Origin: Selenomonas sp. | GTDB taxonomy: Bacteria; Bacillota_C; Negativicutes; Selenomonadales; Selenomonadaceae | Length of the DNA stretch: 29,940 nt | NCBI RefSeq assembly: GCF_024693525.1 | Contig: NZ_JAILKR010000091.1 | Location: 1-29,940, forward strand | Direction: 5' to 3' | In this document: positions 15,460 to 22,559 of the stretch, one piece after another | Position numbering within the stretch: the first letter of the stretch is position 1 | Layout of the letters: each line of letters begins with the position of its first letter | The notes under the pieces: generated by a model | What the model was told of the DNA's origin: nothing | What the model saw: only the letters and a program-made list of their open reading frames with translations | Databases searched by the model: none | Position numbers and translations under genes: made by a program

Positions 15460-15897
15460 ATGACGAAAAAACAGACGCCTCTTGACCGGCTTCGCGTCAA
15501 AGGCTATAAGATAACGCCACAGCGGCGGGCCGTCCTGCAGGCCTTTGCCAACTGTCCGCCCTTCCCTACGGCACAGCAAATCTGCGAAGAGGTTCGCAAA
15601 CATCAGCCAGATGTATCCCTTGACACCATCTATCGCAATCTTTCCCTGCTGACGGAACTAGACATCGTCCACGAGATTTTCCGCAGCTCCGGCAACGTCT
15701 ATGAACTGACTAGTGATGCCCATCACCATCATCACCTGGTCTGCACCGAATGTGGCCACACCGAATGCATTGACGTCTGCCCAATGACGGAAGCCTACGA
15801 GCAGGAAGCCGCGAAAAAGGGTTTTCAGATTACCGGACACATCTTTGAGTTCTACGGACTCTGTCAAAAGTGTCAACAAAAAAAACCGAAAAATTGA
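15460..15897 (+). CDS. Fur-family repressor, probably Zur
   Basis: A 145-residue Fur-family regulator. Residues 10-70 are the winged helix (KITPQRRAVLQAF, and TIYRNLSLLTELDIV as recognition helix). The dimer domain has a run of five His (88-92), then CTEC (Cys95, Cys98) and CQKC (Cys135, Cys138), the structural zinc site. The neighbour downstream is a zinc-type binding protein, and the palindromes around both genes resemble Zur boxes, so a zinc sensor is favoured over Fur or PerR. AGGTG precedes the ATG. A strong terminator follows. Confidence 0.88.
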   Translation: MTKKQTPLDRLRVKGYKITPQRRAVLQAFANCPPFPTAQQICEEVRKHQPDVSLDTIYRNLSLLTELDIVHEIFRSSGNVYELTSDAHHHHHLVCTECGHTECIDVCPMTEAYEQEAAKKGFQITGHIFEFYGLCQKCQQKKPKN

Positions 15898-15905
15898 CAA
15901 GTCAA
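15894..15905. repeat. TTGACAAGTCAA palindrome at the stop of the Fur-family gene
   Basis: A perfect-arm TTGAC-AA-GTCAA copy overlaps the stop codon of the Fur-family gene and directly precedes its terminator. It is another member of the recurring motif. Confidence 0.6.
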
Positions 15906-15906
15906 C

Positions 15907-15955
15907 GACAAGAGCAATGATAAAAATTATCAAAAGCTCTTGTCATTTTTTATTT
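15907..15955 (+). terminator. Intrinsic terminator of the Fur-family gene, enclosing a Fur-like box
   Basis: GACAAGAGC (15907-15915) pairs with GCTCTTGTC (15936-15944) and is followed by ATTTTTTATTT. The loop region holds TGATAAAAATTATCA (15918-15932), a 7-1-7 palindrome one base from TGATAATNATTATCA, which can extend the stem and is a good Fur/Zur-type operator. The right arm overlaps the -35 element of the next gene. Confidence 0.8.
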
Positions 15956-15967
15956 GCGTGTTATAAT
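15940..15967 (+). promoter_or_regulatory. Sigma-70 promoter of the znuA-like gene
   Basis: TTGTCA (15940-15945), a 16-base spacer and TATAAT (15962-15967). The start site would fall near 15974, inside an inverted repeat GTAAATAG/CTATTTAC (15969-15976 and 15985-15992). The 7-1-7 box at 15918-15932 lies just upstream of the -35. Confidence 0.75.
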
Positions 15968-16016
15968 CGTAAATAGTAATATTCCTATTTACTTTTTTCT
16001 TTAGGAGGTCCTTATT

Positions 16017-16928
16017 TTGAAATGCAAAACTTCATTTCTCTGCCTGCTCGTCGCCTTTTGCCTGATGCTCACCGGCTGTGGCGCGGGGAGCAATCAATCG
16101 TCGTCAAATACCACGGGCAAAGACGGCACCTTCCATATTGTCACTACGTTCTATCCTATGTACATCGACGCCATCAACATCACCAAGGGAATTGACGGAG
16201 TCACCGTCACCAATATGACCAAGCCCCAAACTGGCTGCCTGCATGATTATCAGCTGACCACGGAAGACATGAAGACCCTCGAAAAAGCCGATGCCCTCAT
16301 CGCCAACGGGGCCGGCATGGAAAACTTTCTGGACAAAGTCATCAAGGAACAAAAAAAACTCAAGGTGATTGACGCGTCAAAAGGCATCGAACTGCTTAAA
16401 GACGGTGATGAGGAAAACCCACATGTCTGGCTTAGCATTACAGCCAACATTGAACAGGTCAAAAACATCGCCGAACAGCTGAAAGCTGCTGATCCCCAGC
16501 ATGCTGACGCTTATCAGGCTAATGCCGATGCCTACATCCCAAAGCTCGAGGCCCTGAAAAAGGAAATGCATGAAACCCTCGACAACATCCCCCATAAGGA
16601 CATCGTGACCTTCCACGAAGCCTTCCCCTATTTTGCCAAGGAATTCGGCCTGCATATCCTGACAGTCATCGAACGGGAACCGGGCACGGAACCGACGCCG
16701 ACGGAACTGCAGGCAGTCATCGAACAGGTAAAACCGCTTACCGCGAAAGTCCTGTTCACCGAACCGCAGTATTCCCCTGAAGCGGCCAAGACCATTGCCC
16801 GGGAAACCGGCGCCAAAATCTACACCCTTGACCCAGTGGTAACAGGCGAGGCTAATGAATCTGCTATGGATGCTTACCTTACCACCATGCGCAAAAACAT
16901 GAACACCTTAAAAGAAGCCCTGCAGTAA
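16017..16928 (+). CDS. znuA: ZnuA/TroA-type zinc-binding lipoprotein
   Basis: A 303-residue lipoprotein: signal peptide, lipobox LTGC with Cys21, then the cluster-A1 metal-binding fold. Probable metal ligands are His76 (GCLHDYQL), His136 (NPHVWLS), His200 (TFHEAFPYFA) and Asp272 (YTLDPVV). The His-rich loop of many ZnuA proteins is absent. It starts with TTG at 16017, eight bases after AGGAGG. It would deliver zinc (or manganese) to an ABC importer, but no permease or ATPase gene follows: a hairpin and a convergent gene come next. Adjacent Fur-family gene and palindromes indicate zinc-dependent repression. Confidence 0.88.
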   Translation: MKCKTSFLCLLVAFCLMLTGCGAGSNQSSSNTTGKDGTFHIVTTFYPMYIDAINITKGIDGVTVTNMTKPQTGCLHDYQLTTEDMKTLEKADALIANGAGMENFLDKVIKEQKKLKVIDASKGIELLKDGDEENPHVWLSITANIEQVKNIAEQLKAADPQHADAYQANADAYIPKLEALKKEMHETLDNIPHKDIVTFHEAFPYFAKEFGLHILTVIEREPGTEPTPTELQAVIEQVKPLTAKVLFTEPQYSPEAAKTIARETGAKIYTLDPVVTGEANESAMDAYLTTMRKNMNTLKEALQ

Positions 16929-16943
16929 TCACGCGGGCCTAAC

Positions 16944-16996
16944 AAAATGACCGGTCAGCTTGACAATTCGAACTGTCAAGTTGACCGGTCATTTTT
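16944..16996. terminator. Large two-way terminator built from TGACCGGTCA palindromes
   Basis: AAAATGACCGGTCA (16944-16957) pairs with TGACCGGTCATTTT (16982-16995), and CTTGACA (16959-16965) pairs with TGTCAAG (16974-16980) around a TTCGAA-containing loop. A/T runs on both sides suit termination in both directions, between znuA (plus) and the convergent gene (minus). The outer arms are themselves perfect TGAC-CG-GTCA palindromes. Confidence 0.8.
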
Positions 16997-17005
16997 AACG
17001 TATTG

Positions 17006-17497
17006 TCACTGCCAAGTCACCCAGAAACATTTGTAGGCCCCATCGTAAATCGTCGTAACCGAACCGTCCTGGAGGTTTAACACTCGGTAATAAATGTGGT
17101 CATCGTCCGTCGAGGCTCCATTGCTTATGGAAATCGCCTCCGCATACAAGACATAATTGCCATCCGGCGAAGTGGTACAACAGGTAATCCGAGCGTGTTC
17201 TCCCGCTTTTTGCCTTACCAGTTCATAGGCACTACTGGATTGGTCGATTTCGCGCCGGTCAACCGATACCCCCGGATAAGCCACCTCCTGCAGCCCCCAA
17301 AAGGTTCGCTTATAGGCCTTATGCTTGTAAGTATTGGTAAAGGTGATTCCTTCGTAATTCTTTATGTTCCGATAGGACTGGGAAAAATCCACATTTCCAA
17401 AGACAAACAACAAAAAGTACATAACCGATACGAACAGGATGAGACCAGCGGCCCCACCGACTAACAGTAAAAAACGCTGTAACCATTTCATCGCCAA
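17006..17497 (-). CDS. Membrane-anchored protein of unknown function
   Basis: A 163-residue protein with one N-terminal membrane helix (WLQRFLLLVGGAAGLILF onward, residues 5-33) and an outward domain of beta character: ITCCTTSPDGNYVLYAEAI and YYRVLNLQDGSVTTIYDG look like two blades of a WD/TolB-like repeat, which is an impression only. A paired Cys-Cys lies mid-domain. I do not recognise a family. TTG at 17497 has AGGAG six bases upstream; an ATG at 17491 is the alternative. It converges with znuA and diverges from the phosphatase gene. Confidence 0.7.
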   Translation of the reverse strand: MAMKWLQRFLLLVGGAAGLILFVSVMYFLLFVFGNVDFSQSYRNIKNYEGITFTNTYKHKAYKRTFWGLQEVAYPGVSVDRREIDQSSSAYELVRQKAGEHARITCCTTSPDGNYVLYAEAISISNGASTDDDHIYYRVLNLQDGSVTTIYDGAYKCFWVTWQ

Positions 17498-17580
17498 TTC
17501 AGACTCCTCATCTATCCATTAACCTTTAACACAGACTATGATAAATGCCGTTCCTTATAATTCGATAAAATCCAGCCGCC

Positions 17581-17639
17581 GTATCGATATTCTCATATAC
17601 TTTTTATTTCGCCATAATCCAAGAAAATCTTATCGATAC
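17581..17639. promoter_or_regulatory. Separated inverted repeat GTATCGATA / TATCGATAC
   Basis: GTATCGATA (17581-17589) and TATCGATAC (17631-17639) are exact reverse complements 41 bases apart in the divergent gap. The second copy ends five bases before the -35 of the phosphatase promoter. Four to five helical turns between the copies would suit a looping regulator, though none is identified. Confidence 0.4.
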
Positions 17640-17644
17640 CGAAA

Positions 17645-17674
17645 TTGAACGAAGCGCACCATCCATGCTACAAT
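17645..17674 (+). promoter_or_regulatory. Promoter of the histidine acid phosphatase gene
   Basis: TTGAAC (17645-17650), an 18-base spacer and TACAAT (17669-17674), about 45 bases before the start codon. The fit to sigma-70 is good. Confidence 0.6.
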
Positions 17675-17717
17675 TTAAGCAGAAATGACATTGCGATTCA
17701 GAAAGGCGCCAATACTT

Positions 17718-18962
17718 ATGCAAAAAAAAATTCTCGTTCTCCTGCTTGGTTTTCTCCTGCTGTTGCTGCCAGCTTCGGTCCAGGCAGCTGCCGTTAAAAA
17801 CTATCCGCTAAAACAAGTGCTGATTCTCAGCCGCCACAACATTCGCGCCCCACTTGCCGGCCGCGATTCTGCCCTGGCAAAACTCACGCCTCATGACTGG
17901 TTTGCCTGGCAATGTAAACCGGGGGAGCTTTCTCCCCGGGGCGGCGAGCTGGAAGTGCTGATGGGTCAGTATTTCCGGCAATGGCTGGAACAAGAGCAGC
18001 TGCTTTCCCCCAATGCCCAGCCGCAACCCCAGGAAGTACGCTTCTACACCAACTCCTTCCAGCGCACCATCGCCACCGCCCATTATTTTGCCACCGGCCT
18101 GCTGCCCGTGGCAAACGTAACGGTTGAACACCATCAAAAGCTAAATGAAGCCGACCCAGTATTTCTGCCAGACCTGCCCGATAACGAAACCTTCCGCCAA
18201 CAAGTGCGGCAGGAATTTCAGAATGCCGGTCTCAAAAAAAAATTGCAGGAGCGCGGCCAACGTTCCTGCAAAGTACTGATGAAACTATTGGATTTTGACC
18301 GGTCAGCCTATGCGGCCAAGCACGGCCCAATTCCACTAACGGGCGCTATTACCCCGCTAAAAGACGGCGGCATCGGCCTTACTACGCCTTGGAGCGCACT
18401 TGTACCAGCCAGCGACGCCATAACCCTGCAATACTACGAAGAAGAAAACGATTGGCGTGCCGCTTTCGGCCACCGGATGACGGAACAGGATTGGAAAGAC
18501 GCCGCCGCCCTGAAGGAACTTGGCATCCATTCGCTGTTTCAGACGCCAACGGCCGCCAAAGCCCTGGCCGCTCCGCTGCTCACGGTTATAGAGCAGGAAC
18601 TCACCAAGAACCAGCGAAAAATCACCTTTCTTGGCGGTCACGACGTCAACCTGGCCGAAGTCCTGCCGGCACTGGGCGTTGAAGATTATACACTGCCCAA
18701 CAGCATCGAAGAAAAAACTCCCATCGGTGCCAAACTCGTCATCGAAAAAAGACAGGGACAAGATGGCGAAGAATACGCCACCCTATCCCTCATCTATGCC
18801 AACGCCCAACAGCTTCGCCACCGCACGGCACTTAGCCTCAACAATCCACCAGAGCGGGTTTACCTGCAATTAAAAGGATTAAAGGCTAATGGCGACGGTT
18901 TCTACCGCTTCACCGACCTGAAGCAGCGCATCGAAAGGGCCACTGCGGACGGAACGCATTGA
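17718..18962 (+). CDS. Exported histidine acid phosphatase
   Basis: A 414-residue protein with a signal peptide (MQKKILVLLL, core to about residue 24). It belongs to the histidine acid phosphatase branch that includes AppA phytase and glucose-1-phosphatase. The catalytic motif is SRHNIRAP (His40, with Arg39 and Arg43) and the proton donor site is GGHD (His308, Asp309). RFYTNSFQRTIATAHYFATG is the typical helix between them. The substrate may be glucose-1-phosphate, phytate or another phosphoester. The frame is open 11 codons upstream, but the ATG at 17718 starts a normal signal peptide and has AAAGG upstream. A TTGACCGGTCA copy occurs inside the gene at 18295. Confidence 0.9.
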   Translation: MQKKILVLLLGFLLLLLPASVQAAAVKNYPLKQVLILSRHNIRAPLAGRDSALAKLTPHDWFAWQCKPGELSPRGGELEVLMGQYFRQWLEQEQLLSPNAQPQPQEVRFYTNSFQRTIATAHYFATGLLPVANVTVEHHQKLNEADPVFLPDLPDNETFRQQVRQEFQNAGLKKKLQERGQRSCKVLMKLLDFDRSAYAAKHGPIPLTGAITPLKDGGIGLTTPWSALVPASDAITLQYYEEENDWRAAFGHRMTEQDWKDAAALKELGIHSLFQTPTAAKALAAPLLTVIEQELTKNQRKITFLGGHDVNLAEVLPALGVEDYTLPNSIEEKTPIGAKLVIEKRQGQDGEEYATLSLIYANAQQLRHRTALSLNNPPERVYLQLKGLKANGDGFYRFTDLKQRIERATADGTH

Positions 18963-18998
18963 AAGTAACAAAATATCTACTCCTAAAGCAGCATGGAT

Positions 18999-20354
18999 TT
19001 ATTGCAGGCTGAGTTTTGCCCGCTGCAATTCTTCCTGCTGCTTTGGTTTATGCTCACAGAGCAGTACATTGAGCACGATAGCCATAATGCTGCCAATGGT
19101 GATGCCGCTGTTACCGATGAGCTGTACCCACTGAGAAAAGTGGCTGTAGAAAGACGGCACACCAATTGGGATAAGGGCTACCGCTACACTGATAGCAACC
19201 ACCATGGAGTTGCCCTTCTTCTGCAGATCTGCCTGGGAAAGGGCCTGCATACCACTCGATGCCACCATACCAAACATAGCAAGACCAGCACCACCAAGTA
19301 CCATGGTCGGGATACAAGCAACAACAGCTGCCAATTTGGGGAAGAGCCCAAGAACCATCAGCAATACACCGCTCGTTGCCACAATATAGCGGCTGCGAAT
19401 GCCCGTCATGCTGATAAGACCGATATTCTGGGCAAAAGCCGTATAGGGGAAGGTGTTGAACACGCCCCCCAGTGCTGTCGAAAAACCATCAGCCCGCAGG
19501 GCCTTGGTGAGCATGTTCTCCGTCATGGGCTTTTTGACAATGGAGCTTACCGCCATGACATCCCCGGTGGTCTCGGCCATGGTCACGAGCATGACCAGCG
19601 TCATAATGAGGCAGGATACCGGCTCAAACACCGGCAGTCCAAAGGCAAAAGGCGTCGTGACACCGAGCATGGCCGCCTCGCTGACAGCATGAAAATCCGC
19701 CATGCCGAAAGCTGCCGCAATGCCCGTGCCAATCACAAGACCAAGCAGAACGGAAATATGACCAAGGAACCCTTTGCAGGTACGGTAGATGAACAGGATG
19801 ATGGCGAGCACCGCCAGCGACAGGGCGATGTTGGCAGGACTGCAGTAATCCGCAGCCGCCGGATTCGGCCCCGTAATCCAGTTAACGGCTACCGGCAGCA
19901 GGGACAGGCCGATAATCGTGATGACCGAGCCCGTGACCACCGGGGGAAAAAACCGCAACATCTTGCTGAAATAATTGCTGATGATAAAGCAGGCAATACC
20001 GGCAAAGATAGCCGAACCATAAACCACCTGCAAACCAGCGGCGCCACCCCCATGGGTGTTGGCGATGATAATCATCGGCGTAACAGCAGTGAAGGTACAG
20101 CCCTGGACAATGGGCAGTTTGGAGCCGATAAAATCCTTGATGCTAAGGGCCTGCACCAACGTGGCAATGCCACAGGTAAAGAGGTCGGCGTTGATTAAAT
20201 AAATAAGCTGCTCCGTCGAAAGCCCGATGGCACCAGCCAGTACCAAGGGCACGGCCACGGCACCGGCATACATAGCCAGCACATGCTGAGCCGCATAGAT
20301 AAGGGTGCGCTCCCAAGGAAGTTTCTGGTCAACAGGATGAATCGCCTTCGTCAC
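18999..20354 (-). CDS. pbuX: Xanthine/uracil permease (NCS2 family)
   Basis: A 451-residue transporter with about 14 hydrophobic segments. It begins DQKLPWERTLIYAAQHVLAM, with the TM1 Q-H motif of NCS2 carriers, and has PIVQGCTFTAVTPM in TM3 and the TM8/TM10 half-helix segments (SLIMTLVMLVTMAETTGDVMA region with the conserved Glu; GVFNTFPYTAFAQNIG). GTG at 20354 is the start, seven bases after GGAGG; the longer open frame upstream overlaps xpt. It lies 16 bases after xpt and shares its riboswitch-controlled transcript, which makes xanthine the likely substrate. Confidence 0.92.
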   Translation of the reverse strand: MTKAIHPVDQKLPWERTLIYAAQHVLAMYAGAVAVPLVLAGAIGLSTEQLIYLINADLFTCGIATLVQALSIKDFIGSKLPIVQGCTFTAVTPMIIIANTHGGGAAGLQVVYGSAIFAGIACFIISNYFSKMLRFFPPVVTGSVITIIGLSLLPVAVNWITGPNPAAADYCSPANIALSLAVLAIILFIYRTCKGFLGHISVLLGLVIGTGIAAAFGMADFHAVSEAAMLGVTTPFAFGLPVFEPVSCLIMTLVMLVTMAETTGDVMAVSSIVKKPMTENMLTKALRADGFSTALGGVFNTFPYTAFAQNIGLISMTGIRSRYIVATSGVLLMVLGLFPKLAAVVACIPTMVLGGAGLAMFGMVASSGMQALSQADLQKKGNSMVVAISVAVALIPIGVPSFYSHFSQWVQLIGNSGITIGSIMAIVLNVLLCEHKPKQQEELQRAKLSLQ

Positions 20355-20370
20355 AATTAGTCCTCCATTC

Positions 20371-20946
20371 TCACTTTTCCACAAAGGTAATCTTGCCATC
20401 GTCAAGAGAAGCAATGCTCGCCAGGGCCTCCAGATGATAGCCCTTGTCGAGTATGCGCTGATGGCCCGGCTGGAAGGCCTTTTCAATGGCGATGCCAATG
20501 CCCGCCACCTTCGAGCCGGCTTCCTCGACAATTTTGGCCAGCCCTAACGCCGCCTCACCATTGGCAAGAAAATCATCGATGACGAGCACATTCTCGCCAG
20601 CTGGTAGGTATTTCTGCAGCACAATGATCTCTGAGGTTTCTTTTTTCGTAAAGGAAAACACCTCGTGGGAATACACCGGCTCATTGATGAGCACCGATTT
20701 CTTCTTGCGCGCAAAAACCAAGGGCACACCGAGCTCCAAGGCCGCCATGACACCAATGGCGATTCCCGAAGCCTCCACGGTAAGCACGCGGTCGATACCC
20801 GCATCGCGGAACAGACGGGCAAATTCCCTGCCCATCGCCAGCGACAGTTCCGGGGCAATCTGGTGATTCAAAAAAGAATCCACCTTGAGCACATTCCCCG
20901 GCAGAGCAATGCCTTCTTCCTGTATCTTTCTCTCCAATAGCTCCAA
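20371..20946 (-). CDS. xpt: Xanthine phosphoribosyltransferase
   Basis: A 191-residue type I phosphoribosyltransferase that converts xanthine and PRPP to XMP. It matches Xpt from end to end: MELLERKIQEEG, KVDSFLNHQIAPEL, the hood region, EASGIAIG and the PRPP motif VLVIDDFLANGEAA at about residues 120-133. The start is TTG at 20946 with GGAGG ten bases upstream; no better ATG exists. It is the first gene of xpt-pbuX, behind a ZTP-type riboswitch and its terminator. Confidence 0.94.
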   Translation of the reverse strand: MELLERKIQEEGIALPGNVLKVDSFLNHQIAPELSLAMGREFARLFRDAGIDRVLTVEASGIAIGVMAALELGVPLVFARKKKSVLINEPVYSHEVFSFTKKETSEIIVLQKYLPAGENVLVIDDFLANGEAALGLAKIVEEAGSKVAGIGIAIEKAFQPGHQRILDKGYHLEALASIASLDDGKITFVEK

Positions 20947-20968
20947 AATACTCGCGCCTCCATCCTAC

Positions 20969-21017
20969 AAAAAAGGCCGACAGTCTGAGCCCATAAACAG
21001 GTGCCCAGACGGTCGGC
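20969..21017 (-). terminator. Riboswitch-linked terminator before xpt
   Basis: On the minus strand GCCGACCGTCTGGGC (21017-21003) pairs with GGCTCAGACTGTCGGC (20991-20976) with few mismatches, followed by TTTTTT (20974-20969). The left arm is the 3' domain of the aptamer, so ligand binding and terminator formation exclude each other, the standard ON-switch layout. Confidence 0.8.
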
Positions 21018-21075
21018 TTTTTCCCGAACTGCACGGCCTGTGGTCAATTCCACGAATCCGTCAGCCATGCAGTTC
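21003..21075 (-). ncRNA. ZTP (pfl motif) riboswitch upstream of xpt-pbuX
   Basis: P1 pairs 21075-21065 with 21036-21026 (11 bp, one G-U). P2 is GTGG/CCAC (21053-21050 with 21043-21040). The 3' domain reads GCCGACCGTCTGGGC, the conserved end of pfl RNAs, and its CCGTC (21012-21008) can pair with GACGG (21062-21058) after P1, the pfl pseudoknot. ZTP/ZMP signals folate shortage in purine synthesis. Control of xanthine salvage by it makes sense, since salvage replaces blocked synthesis. Confidence 0.8.
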
Positions 21076-21098
21076 GTTGCTATTAAAATTATATATTC

Positions 21099-21127
21099 AT
21101 TATAAGGACTTAATGCCCCATCGTCAA
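21099..21127 (-). promoter_or_regulatory. Sigma-70 promoter of the xpt-pbuX operon
   Basis: On the minus strand TTGACG (21127-21122), a 17-base spacer and TATAAT (21104-21099). The transcript would begin about 15 bases before the aptamer. A second TATAAT at 21093-21088 has no matching -35. Confidence 0.85.
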
Positions 21128-21179
21128 GAAAAATGTCCGCAATTCGCGGATTTTCTCCGATACCCTCCACATAAGAAAA

Positions 21180-21202
21180 ACGCGTGCGAGAACCGCACGC
21201 GT
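21180..21202 (-). terminator. Terminator of cbiK
   Basis: ACGCGTGCG (21180-21188) and CGCACGCGT (21194-21202) form a perfect 9-bp stem, followed on the minus strand by TTTTTCTTATG. It lies 20 bases past the cbiK stop. Confidence 0.85.
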
Positions 21203-21222
21203 CATATATTTCGGCCTAATAA

Positions 21223-22221
21223 TTATTTATTGGCTTCGAGTACATCCCAAGCTTCGTTTGCCCGAGCGACATAAAGGTCGCGGATGTTTTTGTTTTCCCC
21301 GAGGCCATGGATATATGCATCGACTTTGTAGCCAGCTTTTTCCAGAATGGATTTATGGGAATCTTCTTCGGCGCCAGCCATATCGTTGTTGGCATGGTCG
21401 CCAGCAACCATCATCATCGGCATCAGCGTAACGTGTTTGATGCCATTTTTCTTGAGCTTCGGCATAACCGTTTCCAGAGACGGCCAGCCCTCTACCGTGT
21501 AAACATAGACATTTTTGTAGCCCATCTCATCGAGCTTTGCCTGCATAACGGAATAATAAGCATTGGAGATGTTCGGCGTACCATGGGCCATAATCAGAAT
21601 GGCATCTTTTTTGCCCTGTTTCGGGAACTGAGAAGACATAGCCTTGAGGGTCTCTGTTACATCATCCGCCTGCTCTTCCTGGCCCTGCCAATACATCAGC
21701 GGCGTAGCGAGCGTCATCTTCTTGAAATCTTTCTTGTAGTTCTGATAAACACCCATGTCGTAATTGTATTCCATCCCCGGAATAACATCGAGCGAAACCA
21801 ATGCTACACGGCTGTAACCATCGGCTTTGAGCTGGTCAAGAGCCTCCTCCGGCGTCGGGAACTTGATACCCTCATTTTTCTGAACACGATTGATGATGAT
21901 GTGCGACGTATAAGCCGTTACCACTTTCGTGTTCGGATGTGCTGCCTTGATGGCATCCACCGTAGCATCGATGGTCTTAGCTCGCGTATCTTTAAACGTC
22001 GTACCAAAGGTCATGACGACAATCGCATCTTTATCCGCAAGATTTTTGAGTTCTGGATTTTCATTTTTGAGCACACCGATTTCCGATGCAGTCTTCAGCG
22101 CCATCGTCGGTTTCTTGACCTCCGGATTCAGCTGATAGGCAGCCTCAGTCTGCGGAGCAGCCATTCCCCAAGCGGCCGTGCAAGCCAGCGATACTGCTAA
22201 TGCTTTTTTCCAATTTTTCAT
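21223..22221 (-). CDS. cbiK: Exported sirohydrochlorin cobaltochelatase (CbiK family)
   Basis: A 332-residue chelatase that inserts cobalt into sirohydrochlorin for cobalamin synthesis. Residues 1-28 are a signal peptide ending QTEA. The class II chelatase fold follows, with IVVMTFGTTFKDTR, His213 (MAHGTPN), Glu244 (TVEGWPS) and His276 (GDHANND), matching the metal ligands of Salmonella CbiK (His145, His207). Export is unusual; the known parallel is the periplasmic CbiK of Desulfovibrio vulgaris, which also binds haem. AGGGGGA precedes the ATG. The leader holds a cobalamin riboswitch, and no other cob/cbi gene is in the window. Confidence 0.93.
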   Translation of the reverse strand: MKNWKKALAVSLACTAAWGMAAPQTEAAYQLNPEVKKPTMALKTASEIGVLKNENPELKNLADKDAIVVMTFGTTFKDTRAKTIDATVDAIKAAHPNTKVVTAYTSHIIINRVQKNEGIKFPTPEEALDQLKADGYSRVALVSLDVIPGMEYNYDMGVYQNYKKDFKKMTLATPLMYWQGQEEQADDVTETLKAMSSQFPKQGKKDAILIMAHGTPNISNAYYSVMQAKLDEMGYKNVYVYTVEGWPSLETVMPKLKKNGIKHVTLMPMMMVAGDHANNDMAGAEEDSHKSILEKAGYKVDAYIHGLGENKNIRDLYVARANEAWDVLEANK

Positions 22222-22253
22222 AATGAAATCCCCCTATTGTTTGGATATATTAG

Positions 22254-22290
22254 AAAAGAGGTCTTTGACACACGCCAAAAGACCTCTTTT
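22254..22290 (-). terminator. Riboswitch-linked terminator before cbiK
   Basis: AAAAGAGGTCTTT (22254-22266) and AAAGACCTCTTTT (22278-22290) form a perfect 13-bp stem with an 11-base loop between the cobalamin riboswitch and the cbiK ribosome site. The T-rich end of the stem on the minus strand suits premature termination when cobalamin is bound. Confidence 0.75.
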
Positions 22291-22339
22291 TTCCAAAATC
22301 AGATACTCAGAAGTCTCCTCCCCATCGCTCGCAGGTAAC

Positions 22340-22372
22340 TTGACCGGTCAAATGTCAACCGACCAGTCAAAA
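22340..22372 (-). repeat. TTGACCGGTCAA hairpin in the cbiK leader
   Basis: TTGACCGGTCAA (22340-22351) and GACCAGTCAA (22361-22370) can pair as a 10-bp stem with one G-U on the minus strand. The hairpin lies between aptamer and terminator, so it could take part in the switch or simply be another insertion of the motif family. Confidence 0.5.
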
Positions 22373-22383
22373 CGGTGACTTTT

Positions 22384-22540
22384 CGGACAGGCAGTTCTTC
22401 TGGCTCGGTTCATCACTAGCCTGCGCCTTCCCAGATTTTCATCCAGTGACTTATTTGCAGGTTTGCTCCCCTCACAGCGGCGGGACCGCGCCGGCTTTTA
22501 CCGGCTTTTCTCTTCGGCCATCGTAGATGGCACCTGTTCC
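22384..22540 (-). ncRNA. Cobalamin riboswitch
   Basis: On the minus strand the conserved pieces follow in order: GGTGCC, AAAGCCGGT, GGTCCCGCCGCTGTGA, CACTGG, GGGAAGGC, and the B12-box-like GAGCCAGAAGAACTGCC. Their order and spacing match the AdoCbl-type aptamer. It lies 160 bases before cbiK, with a terminator in between, and should shut cbiK off when cobalamin is plentiful. Confidence 0.93.
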
Positions 22541-22559
22541 CTGAATATGAAATTATTAC

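Noticed and set aside
15724..15738. Run of five His codons as a tag-like insertion
   Set aside because: Histidine-rich stretches at this point are normal in Fur-family metal sites.
18295..18305. TTGACCGGTCA inside the histidine acid phosphatase gene
   Set aside because: It reads smoothly as codons for Phe-Asp-Arg-Ser and lacks a paired arm, so it is counted as chance, not as an inserted repeat.
18993..20198. A 401-codon open frame opposite pbuX
   Set aside because: It is rich in His, Arg, Asn and Gln without any domain pattern, and the other strand encodes a convincing NCS2 permease.
20947..21110. Guanine/xanthine (purine-class) riboswitch before xpt
   Set aside because: The conserved purine-aptamer loops are missing, whereas P1, P2, the pseudoknot and the 3' domain fit the ZTP class.
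21135..21150. Small hairpin TCCGC-AATTC-GCGGA upstream of the xpt promoter
   Set aside because: It is only five pairs long, lies between a terminator and a promoter, and has no clear role.
21307..22200. A 297-codon open frame opposite cbiK
   Set aside because: It is antisense to an intact chelatase, with composition typical of a reverse-strand shadow.
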